Assembly (NCBI GenBank): GCA_902578525.1
Contig: CACHDJ010000003.1
Location: 1-64,000, forward strand
DNA length: 64,000 nt
Direction of reading: 5' to 3'
Source of the DNA: an uncultured Pelagibacteraceae bacterium
GTDB taxonomy: Bacteria; Pseudomonadota; Alphaproteobacteria; Pelagibacterales; Pelagibacteraceae
A model generated the notes under the pieces. It searched no databases. It saw nothing but the letters and a program-made list of their open reading frames with translations, and was not told the DNA's origin. The position numbers and the translations under genes are program-made. Below are positions 44,514 through 53,293 of this stretch, piece after piece (the first letter of the stretch is position 1; the number at the start of each line of letters is the position of its first letter).

Positions 44514-46243
44514 ACATTTTTGATAAATATTTAGATAATATAAAAAAAATTTTATTAGATCTGTCAAAAAATGGTGATTTAATTTTACCTGAAAAATTAG
44601 ATCGAATTACTACTGAGATACCTCCTTCAAAATTTGATAGCGATATTTCAACAAATGTTGCGATGATTTTATCAAAAGTAAATAATAAATTGCCAACCGA
44701 GCTCGCAGTTACTTTAGCAGAAGCAATTAAAAAAAGTGATAATTTAATTGATGATATATCTATAATTAAACCAGGTTTTATAAATATTAAATTTAAACCA
44801 ATTTTCTGGACAAATTTTGCAGAAGAAATAATTAGAAATTCTAAAACTTTTGGAATTAATACAAAAGAAGGAAAGAAGAATTACTTGGTTGAATTTGTTT
44901 CAGCTAATCCAACAGGACCTTTACATGTAGGACACTGTAGAGGAGCAATTTTAGGCGATGTTATTTCTAATGTTTTGTTATTTAATAAACATAAAGTTAC
45001 AAAAGAATATTATGTTAATGATTACGGTAATCAAATTATAAATTTTACAAAATCAGTTTATTTTAGAATTAGAGAGATTATTTATAATGAGCCTTTCCCC
45101 AAAGATAATGATGATTTGTATCCTGGGGATTATTTAATAGATTTTGCTCAAAATATAATAGATACAAATCAAAAAATTGATTTCAAAAATTTTGAAAATA
45201 TATCAGATGTACTAACAGATCTATCTATTGATGAGGCATTAAAATTAATAAAAAATAACCTTAGTATCCTTGGAGTTAATCATGATAATTTTGTAAGTGA
45301 AAAAAAATTAGTTAAAAATGATGAAGTTAAAAAAGTTATTGATTTTCTAAGAAAAAATGAATTTGTTTATAAAGGTAAAATTAAAGCACCAGTAAGTGAG
45401 AATAATGACAAATGGGTAGAACGTGAACAATTACTTTTTAGATCTACAGATTTTGGAGATGATAAAGATAGAGCTTTACAAAAATCTGATGGTGCTTGGA
45501 CTTATTTTGCAAGTGATGTTGCATATCATAAGAATAAATTAGATAGAAAATTCGATTATTTGATTAATATTTTGGGTGCTGATCATGCAGGATATATCAA
45601 AAGAATTACTTCATCTGTAGATGCATTATCAGGAAAAAAAGATAAATTAATTTGCAAAATTAGTCAGCTTGTAAAACTTATCAAAGACAACAAACCTTTT
45701 AAAATGTCAAAGAGAAAGGGAGATTACATAACTGTTGATGATTTGATTGAAGAAGTTGGTAAAGATGCCACTAGATTTATAATGCTTAACAGAAGCAGTG
45801 ATGTTGAATTGGATTTCGATTTTGATGCAGTTAAAGAAACTTCAAAAGATAATCCACTTTATTACGTTCAATATTGTTATGCGAGAATTGCATCTGTATT
45901 TAGACATATCAACAAGGATTTGAAATTAGATATTGAAATAAAAAGCTATAAATTTGAATATACCAATGACGAAATAAAAATTTTAAAAAAAGTTTCTGAA
46001 TGGCCTAAATGTATTGATACAGCTAGTAGTAAATTTGAACCTCACCGCATCCCAGTATTTTTATATGAACTAGCATCAGAATTTCATTCATATTGGAACT
46101 TAGGAAAGCAAAACCCAAAGAAAAGATTCATAAATGATAATAAAGATATTTCTGAAGATAAATTAGTTTTTTTAAAAGTAATCTCTAATGTTATTAAGTC
46201 CGGTATGGATATAGTGGGAGTCAGTACACCAGAAAAAATGTAA
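44510..46243 (+). CDS. argS: Arginyl-tRNA synthetase
   Basis: Class I synthetase charging tRNA-Arg, 577 residues. The N-terminal Add-1 domain (about residues 1-110) is followed by the HIGH motif as VSANPTGPLHVGHCRGA near residue 130. ILGADHAGYIKRI is near 355. The KMSKS-like loop reads KMSKRKGDYITVDDLIEEVG near 400. The C-terminal anticodon-binding helical domain contains YYVQYCYARIASVFRHI. ArgRS enzymes often have a degenerate KMSK loop, so KMSKR is normal. It overlaps dgt by 4 bases, and its stop overlaps the next gene's ATG. Confidence 0.96.
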   Translation: MNIFDKYLDNIKKILLDLSKNGDLILPEKLDRITTEIPPSKFDSDISTNVAMILSKVNNKLPTELAVTLAEAIKKSDNLIDDISIIKPGFINIKFKPIFWTNFAEEIIRNSKTFGINTKEGKKNYLVEFVSANPTGPLHVGHCRGAILGDVISNVLLFNKHKVTKEYYVNDYGNQIINFTKSVYFRIREIIYNEPFPKDNDDLYPGDYLIDFAQNIIDTNQKIDFKNFENISDVLTDLSIDEALKLIKNNLSILGVNHDNFVSEKKLVKNDEVKKVIDFLRKNEFVYKGKIKAPVSENNDKWVEREQLLFRSTDFGDDKDRALQKSDGAWTYFASDVAYHKNKLDRKFDYLINILGADHAGYIKRITSSVDALSGKKDKLICKISQLVKLIKDNKPFKMSKRKGDYITVDDLIEEVGKDATRFIMLNRSSDVELDFDFDAVKETSKDNPLYYVQYCYARIASVFRHINKDLKLDIEIKSYKFEYTNDEIKILKKVSEWPKCIDTASSKFEPHRIPVFLYELASEFHSYWNLGKQNPKKRFINDNKDISEDKLVFLKVISNVIKSGMDIVGVSTPEKM

Positions 46244-46503
46244 TGCTTAAAGAAATTAAATATTTATTATTTGTGCTGATTATTGGGATGTTTCTTTTTT
46301 TTACAGGCAGATATTATTTTTCAGATCAAAATATAAAAAATTCATACAGATCATTTAATCAAATTAATGAGAAAATTGATATTTATTCAAGAAATTTGCC
46401 TACTTTAGAAAATGATACACAAGATATAATTGAATATGTAAAACAAAGTAAAAATAAAAAAAAGAAAAAGTTTAATTTTTGGAAACTTTTAGAGAATGAT
46501 TAA
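46243..46503 (+). CDS. Small single-pass membrane protein in the SPOR-protein slot
   Basis: An 86-residue protein with one N-terminal membrane helix (about residues 6-26, YLLFVLIIGMFLFFTGRYYF). A polar region predicted to lie outside the membrane follows, ending in a Lys-rich patch SKNKKKKKF. In Alphaproteobacteria the gene between argS and nagZ usually encodes a membrane-anchored SPOR-domain protein that binds denuded peptidoglycan glycans. Here the position and N-terminal anchor are kept, but no SPOR repeat domain is present. It is coupled at both ends (TAATG with argS, 8-base overlap with nagZ), which supports it being a real gene. Function unknown. Confidence 0.7.
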   Translation: MLKEIKYLLFVLIIGMFLFFTGRYYFSDQNIKNSYRSFNQINEKIDIYSRNLPTLENDTQDIIEYVKQSKNKKKKKFNFWKLLEND

Positions 46504-47446
46504 CAAAAGAAAAGCGTTTATAGTAGGTTTAAAATCATACAAATTATCTAATAAAGAAAAAATTTTTTTAAAGAAATATAAACCTTGGGGTGTTATTTTG
46601 TTTTCAAGAAATATTAAAACAATTAAGCAAACTAAAACTCTTACAGATAATATAAAAAAAATTTTTAAAGATAAAAAATATCCAATATTAATTGATCAAG
46701 AAGGGGGTAGAATAAATAGACTAAATAAAATAATTAGTTTTGATAATTTAACTTCTGAATATTTTGGAAATTTGTTTGAAAAAGATTTAAATCAACTAAA
46801 TATTTTTTATAAATTATTTGTAGATAAAACCTCTTATTTATTGAAGATGATTGGAGTAAATATTAATACAGTTCCCGTTTTAGATCTTAGAGTAAAAGGT
46901 GCTAGTAACATTATTGGTGATCGATCTTTCTCTAAAAACAAAAATATTGTATCAAAAATGGGTGATTATTGTATTGAATTATATCATGAAAACTCAGTAG
47001 GAACCGTTATAAAGCATATGCCTGGACATGGATTAGCTAAAGTAGACAGCCATAAATTCACTCCTGTTATTAAGAAGTCATTAAAATATCTTTCTAAAAA
47101 TGACTTTTATACTTTTAAAAATAAAAAAAGTTATTTTGCTATGACTGCTCATATTATTTACGAAAAATTAGATAAATTAAATACTGCAACACATTCAAAA
47201 AAAATTATTAAACTCATAAGAAATAAGATTGGATTTAAAAATATTCTAATTTCTGATGATTTATCAATGAAAAGTCTTAAAGGAGATATTAAAATTAATA
47301 CAATTAAATCTTTTAAAGCCGGTTGTAACATAGTCCTACATTGCAATGGTAATCTTAATGAAATGCAGATAGTTGCTAATAATTCCCCTTTAATTAACAA
47401 CTTTGTAATAAAAAAAACATCACAATTTCGTAAAATTTTAAGTTAA
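46496..47446 (+). CDS. nagZ: Beta-N-acetylhexosaminidase NagZ
   Basis: Family GH3 glycosidase that removes N-acetylglucosamine from muropeptides during cell-wall recycling. The 316-residue product has the family blocks WGVILFSRNI near 31, LIDQEGGRINRL near 64, the signature VIKHMPGHGLAKVDSHKFTPVI near 172-193 (His of the catalytic Asp-His pair in the flexible loop) and NILISDDLSMKSLKGD near 245, where the Asp nucleophile lies. There is no signal peptide, as expected for the cytoplasmic enzyme. The start overlaps the upstream small membrane protein by 8 bases; scpA follows after 9 bases. Confidence 0.92.
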   Translation: MINKRKAFIVGLKSYKLSNKEKIFLKKYKPWGVILFSRNIKTIKQTKTLTDNIKKIFKDKKYPILIDQEGGRINRLNKIISFDNLTSEYFGNLFEKDLNQLNIFYKLFVDKTSYLLKMIGVNINTVPVLDLRVKGASNIIGDRSFSKNKNIVSKMGDYCIELYHENSVGTVIKHMPGHGLAKVDSHKFTPVIKKSLKYLSKNDFYTFKNKKSYFAMTAHIIYEKLDKLNTATHSKKIIKLIRNKIGFKNILISDDLSMKSLKGDIKINTIKSFKAGCNIVLHCNGNLNEMQIVANNSPLINNFVIKKTSQFRKILS

Positions 47447-47455
47447 TATCTTCAC

Positions 47456-48196
47456 ATGTCTGAAACTGATTCTGTACTGTTTAAAGTAAATGTAAATAAT
47501 TATAATGGACCTTTAGATGCTCTTTTAGATCTTGCTAAAGCACAAAAAGTTGATTTAGAACAAATTTCTATAACCAAATTAGCAGATCAGTTTCATGATT
47601 ATATAACTAAAAAAAAAGATTTGAATTTGGAAGTTGCTTCAGAATATTTGTTGATGGCAACCTGGTTAGCATATCTTAAATCTAAATTATTATTACCAGG
47701 TACTCCAGAAGAGGAATTTAAAGTTCAAGAGGTTGCTGAAAAATTAAAACTCCAATTAAAAAAATTAGAGTTAATTCGTTTGCTTTCTGATCAAATGTTA
47801 AAAAGAAAAAGGCTTGGTAGAGAAATTCGATCAAGAGGAATGAAAGGAAATATAAGATCAATGTATAGTTCAGAATATAAATTAAGTTTATTTGAACTTT
47901 TGAAATCTTATTCAACAATTATTATGACTAAAGATTTTCAAAAAATGAATATCCCCAAGTTACCTGTTTTCACAACTGAAGATGGAATTAAAACAATAAA
48001 AGAATTTTTTGGTAAACTAATTGATTGGCAAAATTTAGATGATTTAATACCAAAAAACTTTAAATCTGGGAAAGGTTATAAAACAACTGGTAAAGCAGGA
48101 ATTTTTTCTGGCTCTTTAGAACTAGTTAAAGAAGGTAATTTGAAAATTAAACAAGACGAATTATTTAAAGATATTTATATTAAAGAAAATTCATGA
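47456..48196 (+). CDS. scpA: Segregation and condensation protein A
   Basis: Kleisin subunit of the SMC-ScpAB chromosome condensin. The 246 residues begin with the N-terminal kleisin domain, including YNGPLDALLDLAKAQKVDLEQISITKLADQF near 15-45 and YLLMATWLAYLKSKLLLPG near 63-81. A variable middle section is followed by the C-terminal winged helix ending near KIKQDELFKDIYIK. It is preceded by nagZ and overlaps scpB by 4 bases (ATGA). The gene order nagZ-scpA-scpB-tatA is typical of Alphaproteobacteria. Confidence 0.93.
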   Translation: MSETDSVLFKVNVNNYNGPLDALLDLAKAQKVDLEQISITKLADQFHDYITKKKDLNLEVASEYLLMATWLAYLKSKLLLPGTPEEEFKVQEVAEKLKLQLKKLELIRLLSDQMLKRKRLGREIRSRGMKGNIRSMYSSEYKLSLFELLKSYSTIIMTKDFQKMNIPKLPVFTTEDGIKTIKEFFGKLIDWQNLDDLIPKNFKSGKGYKTTGKAGIFSGSLELVKEGNLKIKQDELFKDIYIKENS

Positions 48197-48894
48197 ATAA
48201 AAAAAAAATATTAAAAAAAGATAATATCGTGAACTTTCCATCTAAATTATCATCTATTGAAAAAGAAATTGAAGCTATAATCTTTGCAGCAGCCGAACCA
48301 TTAGATATTGAAACAATAGAAAGTAAACTTTCGAAAAAGGTAGATATAAATAAGTCATTAGAAAAATTAAAAACTGAATATTCTATGAGAGGAATTAATT
48401 TAGTTTGTATTTCAAAAAAATGGTCTTTTCGAACATCTCCTCATTTATCAAATTTGATGATTAAAGAAAAAATGGTTGAAAAAAAATTATCAAGAGCTGC
48501 TATAGAAACTTTGGCTATAATTGTTTATCATCAACCTGTAACTAGAGCTGAAATTGAGGAAATAAGAGGTGTTGCGTTTGGAACTAATACTATAGAAATT
48601 TTAATGGAACTCAACTGGGTTAAACCTGGTGGTCGTAAAGATTTACCCGGTAAACCAATTCAGTATGTCACTACTGAAGAATTTTTAAGCCATTTCAATT
48701 TACAAAAATTGTCAGATTTACCCACAGTTGATGAATTAGGAGCTGCTGGTTTGATAGATACTACTAGTGTAGATAATGAAATTTTTGGTACTGGGAAGTT
48801 TTATAAAGAGAAGCAAGAAGAAAAAAAAGAAGACATTTACTCAAATATCGATGAAATGTTGAGTGGCACTCTTGATGAAGAGGATAATAAATAA
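48193..48894 (+). CDS. scpB: Segregation and condensation protein B
   Basis: Dimeric winged-helix partner of ScpA in the SMC complex. The 233-residue product has an N-terminal basic leader, then IEAIIFAAAEPLDIETIES near residue 24, and the hallmark segment LSRAAIETLAIIVYHQPVTRAEIEEIRGV near 97-125. GRKDLPGKPIQYVTTEEFLSHF follows near 150. The C-terminal tail is acidic and probably disordered. The start overlaps scpA by 4 bases. tatA follows after 43 bases. Confidence 0.94.
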   Translation: MNKKKILKKDNIVNFPSKLSSIEKEIEAIIFAAAEPLDIETIESKLSKKVDINKSLEKLKTEYSMRGINLVCISKKWSFRTSPHLSNLMIKEKMVEKKLSRAAIETLAIIVYHQPVTRAEIEEIRGVAFGTNTIEILMELNWVKPGGRKDLPGKPIQYVTTEEFLSHFNLQKLSDLPTVDELGAAGLIDTTSVDNEIFGTGKFYKEKQEEKKEDIYSNIDEMLSGTLDEEDNK

Positions 48895-48937
48895 AAAGTC
48901 ACTTTTAAAATTTTTATAAACAGGATATAAAGTTTTT

Positions 48938-49144
48938 ATGAGTATAGGTATTTGGCAAATTGCTATCGTAGTTATTTTAGTAGTTTTACTATTTGGTAGA
49001 GGTAAGATCTCTAGTTTAATGGGTGATGTTGCTAAAGGAATAAAAAGTTTTAAAAAAGGTATGGCTTCAGATGTTTCAGATGAGTCAGAACCAAAAAATA
49101 TTTCTGAAGATAATCAAGATTCAAATAATAAAGATAAAGACTAA
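48938..49144 (+). CDS. tatA: Twin-arginine translocase subunit TatA
   Basis: Pore-forming subunit of the Tat export system, 68 residues. One membrane helix ([18 protein letters not shown]) is followed by the [24 protein letters not shown] amphipathic helix and an acidic, disordered tail. The Phe-Gly hinge is intact. It is the first of tatA-tatB-tatC, with tatB 5 bases downstream. At least one likely Tat client is in the window: the M48 peptidase at the right end has an RRKFL leader. Confidence 0.92.
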   Translation: MSIGIWQIAIVVILVVLLFGRGKISSLMGDVAKGIKSFKKGMASDVSDESEPKNISEDNQDSNNKDKD

Positions 49145-49149
49145 GTCAC

Positions 49150-49368
49150 ATGCCTACTATTGGTTGGTTTGAGATTTTAATTGTAGTTGCAATAGCTATA
49201 GTTGTTTTAGGACCAAAAGATTTTCCTTTAATGTTAAAAAAAGTTGGATCATGGATAGGAACAACTAAAAGATATATTAATAATATTCAAAATGAAGTTT
49301 CTAATATTGATATAGAAGAAAATAATATTCAAAAAAAAGAAAATAAAGAAAATAAGAAAGATGCTTAA
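49150..49368 (+). CDS. tatB: Twin-arginine translocase subunit TatB
   Basis: Receptor-complex subunit that works with TatC, 72 residues. The membrane helix begins PTIGWFEILIVVAIAIVVLGPKDFP, with Glu8 in the helix and the GPKDFP hinge characteristic of TatB rather than TatA. The amphipathic helix MLKKVGSWIGTTKRYINNIQNEV is followed by a very short acidic/lysine tail, so this is a minimal TatB compared with the 100-200 residues usual elsewhere. It overlaps tatC by 8 bases. Confidence 0.9.
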   Translation: MPTIGWFEILIVVAIAIVVLGPKDFPLMLKKVGSWIGTTKRYINNIQNEVSNIDIEENNIQKKENKENKKDA

Positions 49369-50128
49369 GGAAGACAAAGAGAGTGGGTTTATCAGTCATC
49401 TATCTGAACTAAGAAAAAGACTAATTCATAGTTTTATTTTTCTTATAATCTTTTTTGTCTTTTGTTATATATTTGCTGAACATCTTTATGGTTTTTTAGT
49501 TGAACCGTATGCTACTGCAGTAAAAGATGATGAAATTGATAGGAGGTTAATATTTACTGCTCTTCAAGAAACTTTTTTAACTTATTTAAAGGTTTCATTT
49601 TTTACTGCTTTCTTTATTACATTTCCGTTTATATTAATTCAAATTTGGAAATTTATCGCGCCTGGTTTATATAAACATGAAAAGGTAGCTATTTTACCTT
49701 ACTTGATATTAACACCCATCTTATTTTTTTTAGGTGGTATGCTTGTCTATTATTTAATTATGCCTCTAGCTATAAAGTTTTTTTTATCTTTTGAGAGCAG
49801 TGGTATTTCAACAAATCTTCCAATACAATTAGAAGCAAAAGTTAATGAATATCTTTCATTAGTAATGAAATTGATATTTGCTTTTGGTATAAGCTTTCAA
49901 TTACCAGTAGTTTTAAGTTTGTTAGCCAGAGTAGGGATAGTAGATTCAGAATTTTTGAAAACAAGAAGAAAATATGTTGTTGTAATGATTTTTGCTGCTG
50001 CAGCATTATTAACACCACCTGATCCTATTACTCAAATTGGATTAGCAATACCATTGTTAATTCTATATGAATTATCTATTTTTTCAGTAAAGTTTATTGA
50101 AAATAAAAAATTTAAAAACGATGTATAA
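49361..50128 (+). CDS. tatC: Twin-arginine translocase subunit TatC
   Basis: Six-helix membrane receptor for twin-arginine signal peptides, 255 residues. The N-terminal cytoplasmic segment FISHLSELRKRLIHSFIF carries the conserved SHLxELRxR motif. PYATAVKDDEIDRRLIFTALQETFLTYLKVSF matches the first periplasmic loop and second helix. FIAPGLYKHEK follows near residue 105, and the later FGISFQLPVVLSLLARVG segment precedes LTPPDPITQ. The start overlaps tatB by 8 bases, and the end overlaps serS by 8 bases. Confidence 0.95.
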   Translation: MLKEDKESGFISHLSELRKRLIHSFIFLIIFFVFCYIFAEHLYGFLVEPYATAVKDDEIDRRLIFTALQETFLTYLKVSFFTAFFITFPFILIQIWKFIAPGLYKHEKVAILPYLILTPILFFLGGMLVYYLIMPLAIKFFLSFESSGISTNLPIQLEAKVNEYLSLVMKLIFAFGISFQLPVVLSLLARVGIVDSEFLKTRRKYVVVMIFAAAALLTPPDPITQIGLAIPLLILYELSIFSVKFIENKKFKNDV

Positions 50129-51380
50129 TTTTAAAGAAATACGTAAAGATTTTGATAATTTCAAAAAATTGTTAGAAAAGCGCAATGTTGATATTGATTT
50201 TGATCATCTTAAGCATTTAGATGAAAAAAATAGAAATCTTATTCAAAAAAAGGAAAGTTTTGAAAATGAAAAAAAAGCTATATCAAAGTCAAAAGATCAA
50301 TCTTTATTTAAAAAATCAAAAGAGATTTCCAATCAAATAGAAATCATTTCTGAAGAGCAAAAAAAGATTAAAAACGAGCTTGATTTATTATTATCAAATA
50401 TTCCAAATTTACCACATTCAGATGTTCCAATTGGTAAAGATGAAAATGATAATGTAGAAATATCAAAAAATGGTAAAATTCCAAAATTTGATTTTAAAAT
50501 TAGATCACACTACGAATTAGGTGAAAATCTTAATATGCTTGATTTTGATTTAGCTACCAAAACAACTGGATCAAGATTTGTTTTTGTAAAAAATCAATTA
50601 GCTCTATTAGAAAGGGCACTATCTAATTTTATGTTAGATAAGCATATTTCTAAAAACGGATATCAAGAAATATCTCCACCATTAATTGCTTCAGAAAATA
50701 CGATGTATGGAACTGGCCAATTACCAAAGTTTGAAAATGATCAATTTGAAATTAAATTTGATAAAGGATCTGATAGAAAGTTTTTGATTCCAACAGCTGA
50801 AGTCATTTTAACCAATATAGTAAAAGATAAAATTGTAGATTTAAAGGATCTTCCAATGAGATTTGTTGCTTCTACTCCTTGTTTCAGAAAGGAGGCAGGA
50901 AGTTACGGTAAAGATACTAAAGGCATGATCCGACAACATCAGTTTTATAAAGTTGAAATGGTCAGTATAGTTGAAAAAGATAAATGTCTTAATGAACTTG
51001 AACGCATGACTGATTGTGCTACGGGTATATTAGATGATCTTAATCTTCCATATAGAAAAATGATTTTATGCAGTGGAGATATGGGATTTAGTGCTGAAAA
51101 AACATATGATATTGAAGTTTGGATTCCGTCAGAAAATAGATATAGAGAAATTTCCTCTTGCTCATCTTGTTCTACTTTTCAAGCTGTAAGAATGAAAACA
51201 AGATATAAAAATCAAGCTAACGAAACCGTAAATGTTGGTACACTTAACGGAAGTGGTTTAGCTATTGGAAGAACTTTAATTGCTGTAATGGAAAATTATC
51301 AATTGAAGGATGGCAGCATTATTGTCCCTGAAAAATTGCGACCTTATATGAATAATTTACAAATAATTTCTTTGAATTAA
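50121..51380 (+). CDS. serS: Seryl-tRNA synthetase
   Basis: Class II synthetase charging tRNA-Ser. I place the start at the ATG at 50121 (MYNFKEIRKDFDNFKKLLEKR), the usual N-terminus. The track's upstream start adds eight residues within tatC. The 419-residue product has the N-terminal coiled-coil arm (about 30-100), motif 2 in FRKEAGSYGKDTKGMIRQHQFYKVE near 260 and motif 3 in TLNGSGLAIGRTLIAVMENYQ near 375-395. SSCSSCSTFQAVRMKTRYK is the serine-binding region. It overlaps tatC by 8 bases. Confidence 0.96.
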   Translation: MYNFKEIRKDFDNFKKLLEKRNVDIDFDHLKHLDEKNRNLIQKKESFENEKKAISKSKDQSLFKKSKEISNQIEIISEEQKKIKNELDLLLSNIPNLPHSDVPIGKDENDNVEISKNGKIPKFDFKIRSHYELGENLNMLDFDLATKTTGSRFVFVKNQLALLERALSNFMLDKHISKNGYQEISPPLIASENTMYGTGQLPKFENDQFEIKFDKGSDRKFLIPTAEVILTNIVKDKIVDLKDLPMRFVASTPCFRKEAGSYGKDTKGMIRQHQFYKVEMVSIVEKDKCLNELERMTDCATGILDDLNLPYRKMILCSGDMGFSAEKTYDIEVWIPSENRYREISSCSSCSTFQAVRMKTRYKNQANETVNVGTLNGSGLAIGRTLIAVMENYQLKDGSIIVPEKLRPYMNNLQIISLN

Positions 51381-51434
51381 AGTTGTTTTAGTTGAGTAGA
51401 TGGTATAAATAATCATCTTTAATAAAGGAGTTTT

Positions 51435-51722
51435 ATGGAAGGTTCAGGAATAGGTCAATTTATACCACTAATTTTAATTTTTGTTATTTTTTATTTTTTC
51501 TTAATTAGACCCCAACAAAAAAAGGTTAAAGAGCATAAGGCTATGGTTGAAGGTTTAAAAAAAGGAGATAAGGTTGTAACTTCAGGTGGCATTACAGGGA
51601 CTATCACAAGAGTTGTTGATAATGATAAAGTTGAGGTAGAAATTGCCGACAATGTTACAGTTGAAGTTATAAGAGGCACAGGCATTCAAAGCCTTTTAAA
51701 TACACTAGAAGTTAAAAAATAA
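51435..51722 (+). CDS. yajC: Preprotein translocase subunit YajC
   Basis: Small accessory protein of the SecDF-YajC complex, 95 residues. One membrane helix (FIPLILIFVIFYFFLIRPQQKK) is followed by the conserved cytoplasmic part KVKEHKAMVEGLKKGDKVVTSGGITGTI. TAAAGGAG lies just ahead of the ATG as ribosome-binding site. secD follows after 17 bases, giving the standard yajC-secD-secF order. Confidence 0.95.
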   Translation: MEGSGIGQFIPLILIFVIFYFFLIRPQQKKVKEHKAMVEGLKKGDKVVTSGGITGTITRVVDNDKVEVEIADNVTVEVIRGTGIQSLLNTLEVKK

Positions 51723-51739
51723 TCAAATTTTTTTGAGAA

Positions 51740-53293
51740 ATGTTATATTTTTCTAAATTAAGAATTATATTTGTTTCTTTAATAACTTTATGCTGCATAT
51801 TGATTGCATCAAATAATATATTAAATCCAGATCAAAGATTTTTCGGTAAAAAAATAAATCTTGGATTGGATTTACAGGGCGGATCATATTTATTATTGGA
51901 AATTGACAATACACCAGTAATTGATCAAAAACTTCAAAATACAACCACTTTAATAAGAACTTATTTTAAAGATAAGAATATAAGAATTGGTAATTTAAGT
52001 TTAGATAATCAGAAAATCAAATTTGAAGTTGATGAAAAATCTAAACAGTTAGTACTAGAAACTTTCAGTGATGAAAACAGTGAAATTAATCCTTATTATC
52101 CAAGATTTAAATCACATCAATTTGATGTAGAAGATTTAGGGAATTTTATTGAATTAAGTTTTTCAAGACAGGGATTGGTTAAATTAAAAACATCCTCTCA
52201 AGATCAAGCTTTAGAAATTGTAAGAAGAAGAATTGATGAAGTAGGCACTAATGAACCTAATATTCTGAAACGAGGAAATGATAGGGTACTTGTTGAACTT
52301 CCAGGATTAGATGATCCTATGAGAATCAAATCATTACTAGGAAAAACTGCAAATTTATCTTTTAGATTTGTATCTAATAATAATCAGGATTCCTTTGGTG
52401 TTGAATTATTAAAATATGAAAATGATATAGATGAAGATTATGTTAGTAAAAGAATAATTTTAAGTGGTGATAACTTATTAGATGCTCAACCTAGAATGAA
52501 TAATCAAACTAACGAAACTGTAGTATCTTTCACATTAGATAGAGTTGGTGCAAAACGTTTTGGAAAAGCCACATCAACAGGTATAGGAAAGCAATTAGCT
52601 ATTGTTTTAGATGGAAAAATTATAAGCGCGCCAATTATTCAAGATACTATTGCAAGTGGCAATGGTCAAATCAGTGGAGGTTTTACATTTCAATCAGCGA
52701 CAGATCTTGCTCTTTTATTAAGATCTGGTGCGTTACCAGCTCCATTAAATATTATAGAGGAAAGAACTGTTGGACCTGATTTGGGGCAAGATTCTATAAA
52801 TGCTGGAATGTTTGCCCTAATTATAGGTTTTTTATTGGTAATCGTATTTATGTTTGTGAAATACAAAATCTTTGGATTAATAACTAATATTACTCTTATT
52901 GTTAATCTAATATTACTATTGGGGATATTAACTTTATTTGAAGCAACACTTACTCTTCCAGGAATAGCAGGCATAATTTTAACTGTAGGTATGGCTGTAG
53001 ATGCAAATGTATTAATATTTGAGAGAATTAAAGAAGAGTCTAAAAATGAAAAAAATAATATTATTGCTTTTGATAGTGGTTATTCAAAATCTAGGACAGC
53101 GATACTAGATGCAAATATAACTACTTTATTGGCAGCTATAATATTATTTTTTATGGGATCTGGTCCTATAAAAGGATTTTCAGTGACTTTAGGTGTAGGA
53201 ATTTTTACTACCTTATTTTCTGTATATTTTATTGCTAGACTATTTACATCGCTTTACGTTTCTAAGAATAAAGATAAAGAAAGGCTAATATAA
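51740..53293 (+). CDS. secD: Protein translocase subunit SecD
   Basis: Membrane subunit that uses the proton gradient to aid late steps of Sec export, 517 residues. The first helix is followed by the P1 region with GLDLQGGSYLLLEID near residue 42, and later by LEIVRRRIDEVGTNEPNILKRGNDRVLVELPG near 160. LRSGALPAPLNIIEERTVGPDLGQDSI leads into the five C-terminal helices, which include TLPGIAGIILTVGMAVDANVLIFERIKEE with the key Asp in helix 4. The stop is adjacent to the secF ATG (TAATG). Confidence 0.95.
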   Translation: MLYFSKLRIIFVSLITLCCILIASNNILNPDQRFFGKKINLGLDLQGGSYLLLEIDNTPVIDQKLQNTTTLIRTYFKDKNIRIGNLSLDNQKIKFEVDEKSKQLVLETFSDENSEINPYYPRFKSHQFDVEDLGNFIELSFSRQGLVKLKTSSQDQALEIVRRRIDEVGTNEPNILKRGNDRVLVELPGLDDPMRIKSLLGKTANLSFRFVSNNNQDSFGVELLKYENDIDEDYVSKRIILSGDNLLDAQPRMNNQTNETVVSFTLDRVGAKRFGKATSTGIGKQLAIVLDGKIISAPIIQDTIASGNGQISGGFTFQSATDLALLLRSGALPAPLNIIEERTVGPDLGQDSINAGMFALIIGFLLVIVFMFVKYKIFGLITNITLIVNLILLLGILTLFEATLTLPGIAGIILTVGMAVDANVLIFERIKEESKNEKNNIIAFDSGYSKSRTAILDANITTLLAAIILFFMGSGPIKGFSVTLGVGIFTTLFSVYFIARLFTSLYVSKNKDKERLI

